This document shows positions 17,372 through 25,883 of a DNA stretch of 64,000 nt, piece by piece. Source of the stretch: Pyxidicoccus xibeiensis (GTDB lineage: Bacteria > Myxococcota > Myxococcia > Myxococcales > Myxococcaceae); the NCBI RefSeq assembly GCF_024198175.1, contig NZ_JAJVKV010000004.1, positions 186,001 through 250,000 of the forward strand, in the 5' to 3' direction. Within the stretch, counting starts at the first letter, position 1. The number at the start of each line of letters is the position of its first letter. The notes under the pieces were generated by a model. That model searched no databases. It had not been told where the DNA came from and saw nothing but the letters and a program-made list of their open reading frames with translations. A program made the position numbers and the translations under genes.

Positions 17372-19651
17372 TCAGTCCGCCGCGGGCCCGGCCACGCGGC
17401 CAGGCCCCGGAGGCCCGGAGGGCGCCTCCACGTCCTTGACGTTGTCCGAGGGGCCGTCGCGCCGGAGCACCCGCAGCACGCTGCTCAGCTCGTCCGTCCA
17501 GGTGAAGTCCGGCTCGCCGCGAAGGCCCAGGCGGCGCACCCGCACGCTGGCGTTGGTGAAGCTGGGGCCCCAGGAGAACTCGCGGTCCGGGCTCAGCAGC
17601 ATCCAGTTGCTGCGCAGCGCGTCCCCCTTCGTCTCCTGGAGGACGTAGGCCGCGTGCAGGCCCAGCGTTCGCGCGTGCGCCAGCGTCACGGGGACGAGGT
17701 CCAGGTGGACGTTGCTGATGTGCAGCGCCAGCACGCCATGCGGCGCCAGGTGCTCGCGGTAGAGGGCCACCGCCTCGCGCGTGAGCAGGTGCACCGGGAC
17801 GGCGTCCGAGGAGAAGGTGTCCAGCGCCAGCACGTCGAAGCGCTGGGGCTCGCCGCGCTCCAGCTCCTGCTCCAGGGAGATGCGCGCGTCGCCCTCCACC
17901 ACCTCCACGCGCCCGGGGCTGTCGCGCAGGTAGCTGAAGTAGCCACCCTCGCCTTCCGCCAGGGAGATGACGGCCGGGTTGATTTCGTAGAAGCGGCCGT
18001 AGTCCCCGGCCGCGAGCAGCGCGGCGCTGGTGCCCACGCCCAGCCCCAGCACGCCCACCCGCAGGCCCGCGGGCTGGCCCACCGCCTCGCGCAGCCGGCG
18101 CTGCTCGGCGATGGCGAGGCCCAGGCCGGACTCCTCGGTGAAGTAGGTGGTGGGCCGCGAGCGGCGCTCGGGGGCGACGTACTGCCAGCCGTGGGTGATG
18201 GCGCCATGGCGCAGGCTGTAGAAGTGCGCCGCCGGGTCGTCCGCGTTCTGCTCCATGACGCGCACCACGCCGAAGAAGTTGCGGGCGTTGTAGCGCGCGC
18301 GGCCCGCCTCCTGGCCCACGGTGAGCACCAGGTTCCCCGCGACGATGGCGAGCATCGCCCCGCGCAGCATGCGCCGGATGCGCAGGCTCCGTGACTCGTC
18401 CGCGGCCGGGCGCGCCATGCCCACCAGGGACACGACGCAGCACACGCCCAGCGCCAGCGGGTACTCCCAGTAGGCGTGGAAGAGGGCGGTGGCCGCGACG
18501 CTGACGAAGAGCCCGCCCAGGACGCCTCCGGCGGACACCCACAGGTAGAAGGCGCTCAGGTGGCGCGGCGAGGGCCGGAGCCGGTACAGCTCGCCGTGGC
18601 ACACCATGCAGCCGGCGAAGAGGGCCGTGGAGTACGCGATGAGCTGCACGGCGAGCGGCGTATGCGGCCCGGCCGTCTGCGCGTGCGCCACCCCCGCCCC
18701 CGAGGCGATGAGCAGCACTCCGCACAGGGCGCGCGAGTAGAAGGACTCGCGCGCGAAGGCGAGGATGAAGGTGACGAGGTAGACGGCCAGCGGCAGCACC
18801 CAGAGGAAGGGCCCCGCCGCCACGTCCTGCGAGAGCTGGTTCGTCGTGGCCAGCAGCAGCACGGAGGCACACGCGCTGAGCCCCAGCCACTTCAGCGTCT
18901 GGCGGACGTCGGGGCGGGGCTCCGGCGCCACGTCCACGCCCTGCGCCCCGGCAGCCGTAGCGCCTGCCGCCGAGGTGTCCACGGGCACGGCCTGCGCATC
19001 CGCCAGGGCCCCCGCCGCCGCACCCGCGACGGAAGCCGCTCCCCCGCTGCGCAGCACATCCACGGCGCACACCGCGCACGCCCCGGCGAAGAGGACGAAG
19101 CCCACGCCCCAGCCCCACGCCTGTGCGCCGCGCCCCACCCACGGCTCCACGAGGAACGGGTAGCCCAGCAGCGCCAGCAGCGAGCCCACGTTGGACAGCG
19201 CGTAGAGGGGATACGGCGAGCGGCCCGGCCGCGCGCGGGCGAACCAGGACTGCAGCAGCGGCCCGGTGGTGCTCAGCACGAAGAACGGCAGGCCGATGGT
19301 GGCCGCCAGCATCGCCAGCAGCCGGGGCACGGGCAGCTCCGTCCCCACCGGCCGCCACTCCGGCCCGGGCGCCACCGGAGAGCCCGCCCACAGCGCGCGC
19401 GCGCCCAGCACCGCCACCGCCACCGCGAGCACGCCCAGGTGCACCCGCGCCTGCGTGCGCGGCGCCAGCCGGGACGCGAGCCCGTGCGCGTAGGCGTACC
19501 CGCCCAGCAGCGCCACCTGGAAGAAGAGCATGCACGCCGTCCACACGCCGGGCGTGCCGCCGTACCACGGCAGCGCATAGCGCCCGGCCAGCGGCTGCAC
19601 ACCGAACAGCAGGAAGGCGCTGGTGAAGATGGCCAGGGCGTATCGGAACAT
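17372..19651 (-). CDS. Fused MFS-like membrane domain and spermidine synthase-like domain
   Basis: 759 residues. The first 480 or so form 12 or more hydrophobic helices, starting FTSAFLLFGVQPLAGRYALPW, the hallmark of the fused MFS/spermidine synthase family. The C-terminal Rossmann domain has the aminopropyl/methyltransferase loop GVLGLGVGT near residue 533 and LALDTFSSDAVPVHLLT with the conserved Asp near 612. A low-complexity Ala/Gly insert with few hydrophobic stretches lies around residues 210-245. Substrate unknown; a polyamine or similar methyl or aminopropyl acceptor is the usual suggestion. It begins 24 bases downstream of the cstA-like stop. Confidence 0.9.
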   Translation of the reverse strand: MFRYALAIFTSAFLLFGVQPLAGRYALPWYGGTPGVWTACMLFFQVALLGGYAYAHGLASRLAPRTQARVHLGVLAVAVAVLGARALWAGSPVAPGPEWRPVGTELPVPRLLAMLAATIGLPFFVLSTTGPLLQSWFARARPGRSPYPLYALSNVGSLLALLGYPFLVEPWVGRGAQAWGWGVGFVLFAGACAVCAVDVLRSGGAASVAGAAAGALADAQAVPVDTSAAGATAAGAQGVDVAPEPRPDVRQTLKWLGLSACASVLLLATTNQLSQDVAAGPFLWVLPLAVYLVTFILAFARESFYSRALCGVLLIASGAGVAHAQTAGPHTPLAVQLIAYSTALFAGCMVCHGELYRLRPSPRHLSAFYLWVSAGGVLGGLFVSVAATALFHAYWEYPLALGVCCVVSLVGMARPAADESRSLRIRRMLRGAMLAIVAGNLVLTVGQEAGRARYNARNFFGVVRVMEQNADDPAAHFYSLRHGAITHGWQYVAPERRSRPTTYFTEESGLGLAIAEQRRLREAVGQPAGLRVGVLGLGVGTSAALLAAGDYGRFYEINPAVISLAEGEGGYFSYLRDSPGRVEVVEGDARISLEQELERGEPQRFDVLALDTFSSDAVPVHLLTREAVALYREHLAPHGVLALHISNVHLDLVPVTLAHARTLGLHAAYVLQETKGDALRSNWMLLSPDREFSWGPSFTNASVRVRRLGLRGEPDFTWTDELSSVLRVLRRDGPSDNVKDVEAPSGPPGPGRVAGPAAD

Positions 19652-19675
19652 GGAGGACCCGGAGGGGCGACGAGG

Positions 19676-21370
19676 TCAGACGGCGGGCGCGGCGGCCTGG
19701 GGACCACTGCCCCGGGAGAGCAGGGCCCGGGCGCCCGCGGTGAACAGGGACAGGGCCAGCGCCAGCAGTACCACGGCCACCACGCCGTTGACGCGCGCCG
19801 CGGTGGCGCTGCCCGGCAGCAGGGCCTCGCGTATCTGGAGCACCAGGCTGGAGAGCGTGACGGCCCCCACGAAAATCATGGGCACCAGCGCGTAGATGTA
19901 CGGCCGGCTCGTGCGCTTCAGCCACACGCAGATGCCCAGCAGCGACAGCGACGCCAGCAGCTGGTTCGACGTGCCGAACAGCGTCCAGAAGGAGCGCCAC
20001 GCCCCGCCGCCCGCGAGGAGGACGAAGGCCAGCGGCACGCCGCACGTCACCGCCGTGCCCACCATCGCGGCCAGCTTCCCCTTCCGGCCCGACAGCTCCT
20101 GGAGGATGTAGCGCCCCAGCCGCGTGGACACGTCCAGCGTGTCGAACACGAAGGTGGAGAAGGCCATGGCCCCGAAGGTGGTGGCGATGACCAGGTACTC
20201 CTTGCCCAGCACCGTGACGATGAAGCGCCCCAGCCCGGCGCCGTACACCGCGCCCGGGGCCTTGCCCGTCAGCTCGCCCCTGGTGGCAATCATCACCGTG
20301 GCCAGCGCGATGAGGGCCACGAAGCCCTCCAGCAGCATGGCCCCGTAGCCCACCGGCTTGCAGTGCGGCTCCTTGTCTATCTGCTTCGACGTGGTGCCCG
20401 AGCACACCAGCCCGTGGAAGCCCGAGCACGCGCCGCAGGCAATCGTCACGAAGAGGAAGGGGAACAGCGCGCCCGTGGCGCCGGGCACGTTGAAGCCCGC
20501 GAAGGCCGGCTGCTGGATGGACACCTCGCCGGTGAAGCCTCCGTAGAAGATGCCCACCACGCCCACCGCCAGCGCCGCGTAGAGGACGAAGCCGCCCAGG
20601 TAGCCTCGCGGCTGCAGCAGCAGCCAGACGGGCGTGAGCGACGCCACGAAGCAGTAGGCGAGGATGAGCGCCGCCCAGCTCTTCGCGTCCATCACCAGCA
20701 GCGTGGAGAAGCGCGTCCCCAGCCACACCACGCCCAGCGTGGCCGGCACGAAGATGAGCGTCTGCAGCCACAAGGGCGGCTTGAGGAAGCGGTCCACCAG
20801 CCCCATCACCATGGCCAACAACAGATAGGCGATGGAGGCGAAGGCCACCGCGCCGCCGGGGTTGAAGCGGAAGGTGAGCCCCTCCAGCTCCGCGTCGCCG
20901 CTGACGAACGTCGCGGCGGTGGCGTCCGTGAAGGCGACGATGACGTAGACGAGCGCCACCCAGATGAAGGCCAGCATGGCCAGGCCCGCCGTGGGCCCGA
21001 GGTGGCTGCGCACCACCTCCGCGATGGAGACGGCGCCGTGCCGCACGCTGGCCACCAGCGTGGCGAAGTCATGCATGGCTCCGATGAACACCGAGCCCAC
21101 CGCAATCCACAGCAGCGCGGGCAGCCAGCCGAACTGCTGCGCCGCGAGGATGGGCCCGGCGATGGGGCCCGCCGCGGCGATGGCGCTGAAGTGCTGCCCC
21201 AGCAGGTAGAAGGGCTTCGTGGGCACGAAGTCCACGCCGTCCTGCCGGGTGTGCGCGGGCGTGGTGGCCGCCCCATCCAGCCGGAACTGCCGCGCGATGA
21301 AGCTCCCGTAGAAGCGGTAGCCAAAGGCCAGCAGCACGAGGAACACGGCGGCTATCAGGGGCAGACTCAT
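19676..21370 (-). CDS. cstA: CstA-family carbon starvation/pyruvate transporter
   Basis: I choose ATG 21370-21368 (MSLPLIAAVFLVLLAFGYRF), giving 564 residues, the size of the shorter CstA type rather than the 700-residue E. coli form. Family motifs include DFVPTKPFYLLGQHFSAIAA, GPIAGPILAAQQFGWLPAL and CGACSGFHGLVCSGTTSKQI. There are about 15 transmembrane helices. CstA proteins take up pyruvate or peptides during carbon limitation. It is likely co-transcribed with the fused MFS/spermidine synthase gene downstream. Upstream, 132 bases separate it from the ABC ATPase. Confidence 0.93.
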   Translation of the reverse strand: MSLPLIAAVFLVLLAFGYRFYGSFIARQFRLDGAATTPAHTRQDGVDFVPTKPFYLLGQHFSAIAAAGPIAGPILAAQQFGWLPALLWIAVGSVFIGAMHDFATLVASVRHGAVSIAEVVRSHLGPTAGLAMLAFIWVALVYVIVAFTDATAATFVSGDAELEGLTFRFNPGGAVAFASIAYLLLAMVMGLVDRFLKPPLWLQTLIFVPATLGVVWLGTRFSTLLVMDAKSWAALILAYCFVASLTPVWLLLQPRGYLGGFVLYAALAVGVVGIFYGGFTGEVSIQQPAFAGFNVPGATGALFPFLFVTIACGACSGFHGLVCSGTTSKQIDKEPHCKPVGYGAMLLEGFVALIALATVMIATRGELTGKAPGAVYGAGLGRFIVTVLGKEYLVIATTFGAMAFSTFVFDTLDVSTRLGRYILQELSGRKGKLAAMVGTAVTCGVPLAFVLLAGGGAWRSFWTLFGTSNQLLASLSLLGICVWLKRTSRPYIYALVPMIFVGAVTLSSLVLQIREALLPGSATAARVNGVVAVVLLALALSLFTAGARALLSRGSGPQAAAPAV

Positions 21371-21502
21371 ACCCACAGGGTTTCCCGCTCTGGGACGTCC
21401 GGTCAACTCCCTGACTTCCAGGAACGGCGGGCAGGCAGCCCGGCGCCCGCCAGGCGGAGGCACCGCCGGCCCCAACACCGCGAACCGCCAGGAGGGTCGG
21501 GG

Positions 21503-22285
21503 TCAGCGCGCCGGGGCCCGGGGCGCGAAGAGGCGCGCGCCCGAGGGCGAGAGCGCCGTCTCCATGGGCAGGCCGTAGAGGGACTCCAGGGCGCCGCGCT
21601 CCAGCACGGTGTCCACGGGCCCCCTGGCGAGCACCTGCCCGTCCCGCAGCAGCAGCACGTGGGTGGCGAAGGCAGCGGCGAGGTTGACGTCGTGCAGCAC
21701 CGCCACCGCGCCCAGGCCCGCGTCCACCCGGGCGCGCACGCGGGCCAGCGTGCCCACCTGGTGGGCCACGTCCAGGAAGGCGGTGGGCTCGTCGAGCAGC
21801 AGCAGCTCCGGCGCCTGCACCAGCCCGCGGGCCAGCAGCAGCATGCGCCGCTCGCCCCCGGAGAGCGCATCGCCGGGGCGGTCCGCCAGGGACGCGACGC
21901 CCAGCTCCTCCAGCACCGCGCGCGCCAGCGCCACGTCCTTCTCGGAGGGCAGGCCCCACAGCCCCAGGTGCGGGTTGCGGCCCATCAGCACCAGCTCCAG
22001 CCCGCTGAAGCCCTCGGCCGATTCGATGGTCTGCGGCACCCACGCCACCCTGCGGGCCAGCTCGCGCGGTGACCAGGCGGCGCGCTCCTGCCCCAGCAGC
22101 CGCACCTCGCCACGCACCCAGGGGCCCACGCCCAGCACCGCGCGCAACAGCGTGCTCTTGCCCGTGCCGTTGGGCCCGAGCACCGCCCACAGCTCTCCGG
22201 GGCGCACCTCGCAGTCCACGCCATGCAGCACCGGACGCGGCCCGTAGCCCGCGAGCAGCGCCCGGGTGACGAGCAGCGGCTCCAC
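21503..22285 (-). CDS. FecE/BtuD-type ABC transporter ATP-binding protein
   Basis: 260 residues from GTG 22285. Walker A GPNGTGKSTLLRAVLG is near residue 38, the Q-loop lies around VPQTIES, the signature LSGGERRMLLLARGL near 143, Walker B LLLLDEPTAFLD and the H-loop VLHDVNLAAAF. This subfamily (iron-siderophore, haem, B12) works with FecCD-type permeases. No permease is adjacent; the nearest is the BtuC-like gene at 33157-34230, which lacks an ATPase beside it, so this gene is a candidate partner. It starts four bases after the kinase stop, so it is probably expressed from the kinase promoter. Confidence 0.88.
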   Translation of the reverse strand: MEPLLVTRALLAGYGPRPVLHGVDCEVRPGELWAVLGPNGTGKSTLLRAVLGVGPWVRGEVRLLGQERAAWSPRELARRVAWVPQTIESAEGFSGLELVLMGRNPHLGLWGLPSEKDVALARAVLEELGVASLADRPGDALSGGERRMLLLARGLVQAPELLLLDEPTAFLDVAHQVGTLARVRARVDAGLGAVAVLHDVNLAAAFATHVLLLRDGQVLARGPVDTVLERGALESLYGLPMETALSPSGARLFAPRAPAR

Positions 22286-22289
22286 GGGG

Positions 22290-25200
22290 TTACTCCAGCT
22301 CCTTCTGCTTCGCGAGCAGGTCCCTGCGCATCCCCTTCACCTTGCGCAGCGTCTCCGTGTCGTTGTCTTCGCCCGCCGCCTCCACCTCGTCCTTGATGTC
22401 CGCGTGGCGGTTGCACCAGAGGCCCAGGGAGACGCAGGAGTGCCGCGCCTTGAGCTTCGTGAAGAGCGCGTTCGTCTCGCGCCACTCCTTCTGCAGCGGC
22501 GTGAGCTCCTTGGCGCGGGGCGCGGGGGGCCGCGGCTTCTTCGCGGGCGCCACCCGCTTCACCTGCGCCTGCGCCTGCGCGGGAGGCTTCGGCGAGGGCG
22601 GCGCGAGCAGGAGGTCGGACTCGCCAATCTCCTCCTCCGCCGCGGCGACGGGAGCCGATGGGGCCACGGGAGGGCTCGTCGGCTCAACCGTCCCGGTCGG
22701 CTTCTGTCCGTTGCGTGCGGCCTCAGCCACCTTGGCGGACGGAGCACCCTCGGGGGCCCCGGCCTCTTCGGCCCGGGCGCCCTCGGGAGTCCCCGCGGCC
22801 TCGGCGGAGGCGGCAGGAACTGCCCGGGTATCGCCTCCAGGCCCTTCTCCCGGCGGGGTGGGCGGCTCGAGGTCGGCCTTGCCCGCCTGCGGGTTGGCGG
22901 CGCCGGGAGCGTTCTTCAGTGGAGTCGAGGACGGCTGGCGCGACGGGCCTGGCGGCACGGGGAGCGGCAGGCCCTCGGGCAGCGCCAGGTCCAGCCCCAT
23001 CGACGTCCGCAGCGCGGGGCTCAGCGCCAGCGTCAGGATGGCGCCCGCCAGGAGCACCAGCCCCAGCCCCACGGCCACCCACGTCGACCTCATGCTCCGC
23101 TGGGGCGCGGCGGGCATGGCGGTGCGGCGGGTGTCCTCTCCAGGCCGGCGCGCGGGTGACTCGGAGCCCGGGCGAACCGGGAAGCTCGTGCGGCGCGTCT
23201 CCTCCGACGGCGGAAGGGATATGCGGACGTCGTCGTCCTCGTCCTCGTCCTCCTTCGCGGGCGCGGGCGCGGGCGCGGGCCGGACGGCGGAAACAGCGCC
23301 GGTGCGGCGCGTGGGGCCGGGCATTCCCGGCGAGGAGGCGCGGACACGCCGTGCCCCCGTCCTCGGGCGGCCCGGTGCGGACTTCTCCTCCTGCTCACCG
23401 TCGACACCCTCCACGTCGCGCAGGAGCGCCTCGTCCAGCACCACGCGAGGCTGCGTGTCGTCGTGCCGCTGCTGCACGCGCGGGTCGGTGTCCCCATCCC
23501 GCGCGACGCGGGGCTGCGTGTCGTCGTTCCGCTCGACGCGCGACGGACGGGCGGCACGCGGCTGCGTGTCCATGTCGGCGGGGCGCCCCGCCTCCAGGTG
23601 GCCCATCTCCTCGGGGGTGAGGACCGGCAGCTCCGCCCCGGCCCAGTCACCCGGAGCGTCGTCCGCGGCGGCTTCCGCTTCGGACTCGGGCACGCCGGGC
23701 ACCACGTCCAGTTCCGCCGCGGACGGTGCCACCGCGAGCGAGCCCCGGGACGGCGTCGCGCCCGCCGGAGGCTGCGCCACCGCGGGCATCCCCATGACCG
23801 AGGCGGTGCGAGGTGGCGTCGCGCCCGCCGGAGGCTGCGCCACCGCGGGCATCCCCATGACCGAGGCGGTGCGAGGCGGCGTCGCGCCCGCCGGAGGCTG
23901 CGCCACCACCGCGGGCATTCCCGTCAGCGAGGCGGTGCGAGGCGGCGTCGCCCCCGGCTGCGCCATGGTGACGGCGGGCATCATCACCGCCCCCGTGCGC
24001 GCAGGCACAGCGGCCGGAGCCGGCGCGAAGCCAGGCGCCGGCACCGGAGCCACGGCCGTCACCGGACGCGAGGGCATCACCGCCGGAGCGATGGCCGGGG
24101 GCGGCGCGGGAGGCACGGGTGCCGGCGGCGGAGGCACGCGCGTGCTCACGAAGGCGGCCGGAGGCGGAGGCGGCGGGCGCGGCGAGGACGCGGGCGCCAT
24201 CGGTGGCACGGGGCGCGGCGCCTGGGTCTCCGTCAGCGACGCGGGCAGCGGCTCGGCCCTGGGGTCCGTCGACTCCGCGGGGGGCGGGGGGGGCGCGTCC
24301 TCCCACGGCAGCTCCCGAGCCGCCTCGAGCGAGATGCTGGGCATGGCCAGCTCGGTGGGGCGGAGGTCCGCGGCCACGGCGCGCGGCTCTGGCGGCAGGG
24401 CCTCGGACGGCAGCGCCGCCATGGGGACTTCGCGCGTCTGCGAGGGCGGACGGGGCTCGGGCGCCGGCTCGGCGGGCGGACGGGCATAGGCCTCCGGCCG
24501 CACCTCCACCGTCGACACCGCCGTCTCCTGCTGGCGGGCGGCGCGCACGCGCGCCTCCTCCTCCAGCGCCTCCATCGGGAAGGCGGGCCGGGTGGACTCG
24601 TCCACCATCACCCCGGGGCGCGTCTCGCCGTCGCTCACCGGGCCACTGCCCTCGCGGCTGCGCGGGGTGGGATGGAAGGACAGCGCCTCCACCGGGCCAT
24701 CCAGGCGGATGGTCTTCGGCGGCAGCAGCGCCTGCATCATCGGCCGCGAGGCCAGCCCGTCCTCCGGCGTCCCCTCACCGGCGGGCATGCGCGGCACTTC
24801 CTTGAGGGTCGCCAGCAGCCGGCGCTCGGACTGGAAGTCGGCGGCGAACAGCTCGCGCATGAAGCGGCTGACGCTCTCCGGGCCGGCGCTCGGGTCGATT
24901 TCCATCAGGCAGGACTGCAGCCGCCCGCGGAACTCCTCCGCCGTCTGGAAGCGCTGCGACGGGTCCACCGCCAGCGCCTTGGCCACCAGCGCCGTCACCA
25001 CGCGCGGCGTGAGCGGCTCCACCTCGTCCAGCGGCGCAATCTTCGGGTTGGCCACCACGGACATCAGCTCGCCCGGGTGCACGCTGTCGAAGGGGTTCTT
25101 CCCGCAGATGAGCTCGTAGAGGCACAGGCCCACCGCGTACAAGTCACTGCGCCGGTCCACCGGCTGGTGCCGCGCCTGCTCCGGCGACATGTAGAGGAAC

Positions 25201-25793
25201 TTGCCCAGGATGATGCTGGGGTTCGTCTTCGCCGCCGACAGCCGGCTCTTCGCCAGCCCGAAGTCGATGACCTTCACCTCCCCCTCGTAGGAGATGAGGA
25301 TGTTCTGCGGAGAGATGTCGCGGTGGACGAGCCGCAGTTCCTCCCCGTCGTCATCCTTCTTGCGGTGCGCGTAGGCGAGCGCGTCCAGCACCCGGCCCAT
25401 GGTGTAGAGGATGAAGGTGAGCGGCAGCGGCACCTGCCTGTCGCGCACCCGCGCGCCCACCTTGCGCAAATCCTTGCCGTCCACGTGCTCGAGGGCCATG
25501 TAGGCCTCGCCCTCGTGCAGCCCCATGTCCAGCACCTGGGCGATGGAGCCGTGGCTGAGCCGCACCAGCGTGCGCGCCTCGCCCACGAAGCGCTCGACGA
25601 AGTCCGTGTCCGCCGCGAGCTGGGGCAATATCTTCTTGATGACGCACAGCTTCTCGAAGCCCTGCGCGCCCTCCAGCCGGGCCAGGTAGATCTCCCCCAT
25701 GCCGCCCGTCGCCAGGTGCGACAGGAGCGTATACCGGCCAAAGGGCTGGGGCCGGAAGGGTCTCAGCCGGGCGGGTTGGGTGGAGGCGTTCAT
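22290..25793 (-). CDS. Hanks-type Ser/Thr protein kinase with long disordered region and a transmembrane segment
   Basis: 1167 residues. The kinase domain (about 15-300) is intact: glycine loop LATGGMGEIYLARLEG, catalytic Lys in CVIKKILP, VHRDISPQNIL, DFGLA and YMSPEQARH. Residues about 330-890 are Pro/Ala-rich, with a 21-residue tandem repeat, and 'DTQPR' repeats lie near 755-790. A transmembrane helix (VAVGLGLVLLAGAILTLAL) lies near 905, followed by a low-complexity region and a Lys/Glu-rich C-terminus with two Cys. The kinase is therefore cytoplasmic with a periplasmic tail. It lies downstream of the FHA/cyclase-like gene, a likely partner because FHA domains bind phosphothreonine. Confidence 0.93.
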   Translation of the reverse strand: MNASTQPARLRPFRPQPFGRYTLLSHLATGGMGEIYLARLEGAQGFEKLCVIKKILPQLAADTDFVERFVGEARTLVRLSHGSIAQVLDMGLHEGEAYMALEHVDGKDLRKVGARVRDRQVPLPLTFILYTMGRVLDALAYAHRKKDDDGEELRLVHRDISPQNILISYEGEVKVIDFGLAKSRLSAAKTNPSIILGKFLYMSPEQARHQPVDRRSDLYAVGLCLYELICGKNPFDSVHPGELMSVVANPKIAPLDEVEPLTPRVVTALVAKALAVDPSQRFQTAEEFRGRLQSCLMEIDPSAGPESVSRFMRELFAADFQSERRLLATLKEVPRMPAGEGTPEDGLASRPMMQALLPPKTIRLDGPVEALSFHPTPRSREGSGPVSDGETRPGVMVDESTRPAFPMEALEEEARVRAARQQETAVSTVEVRPEAYARPPAEPAPEPRPPSQTREVPMAALPSEALPPEPRAVAADLRPTELAMPSISLEAARELPWEDAPPPPPAESTDPRAEPLPASLTETQAPRPVPPMAPASSPRPPPPPPAAFVSTRVPPPPAPVPPAPPPAIAPAVMPSRPVTAVAPVPAPGFAPAPAAVPARTGAVMMPAVTMAQPGATPPRTASLTGMPAVVAQPPAGATPPRTASVMGMPAVAQPPAGATPPRTASVMGMPAVAQPPAGATPSRGSLAVAPSAAELDVVPGVPESEAEAAADDAPGDWAGAELPVLTPEEMGHLEAGRPADMDTQPRAARPSRVERNDDTQPRVARDGDTDPRVQQRHDDTQPRVVLDEALLRDVEGVDGEQEEKSAPGRPRTGARRVRASSPGMPGPTRRTGAVSAVRPAPAPAPAKEDEDEDDDVRISLPPSEETRRTSFPVRPGSESPARRPGEDTRRTAMPAAPQRSMRSTWVAVGLGLVLLAGAILTLALSPALRTSMGLDLALPEGLPLPVPPGPSRQPSSTPLKNAPGAANPQAGKADLEPPTPPGEGPGGDTRAVPAASAEAAGTPEGARAEEAGAPEGAPSAKVAEAARNGQKPTGTVEPTSPPVAPSAPVAAAEEEIGESDLLLAPPSPKPPAQAQAQVKRVAPAKKPRPPAPRAKELTPLQKEWRETNALFTKLKARHSCVSLGLWCNRHADIKDEVEAAGEDNDTETLRKVKGMRRDLLAKQKELE
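23752..23943 (-). repeat. Three tandem 63/66-bp coding repeats
   Basis: Units start at 23752, 23815 and 23878 (63, 63 and 66 bases), nearly identical. A degenerate fourth begins at 23944. Each encodes about 21 residues containing MGMPAVAQPPAGATPPR in the disordered linker of the kinase. The near-identity at DNA level suggests recent expansion. Confidence 0.9.
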
Positions 25794-25883
25794 GCGGTGT
25801 GGGGAGGCACCCCGGGGGCGGGAAGCGCATTGAACCCCGTCCTGGCCGGTTCCATCAACCCGTCAACCGGCCGCGAGGGGTTT

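Noticed and set aside
16881-20771. Minus-strand frame of about 1296 codons spanning several genes
   Set aside because: It overlaps the fused MFS/spermidine synthase and CstA genes in another frame and is Arg/Ala/Gly-rich without domains.
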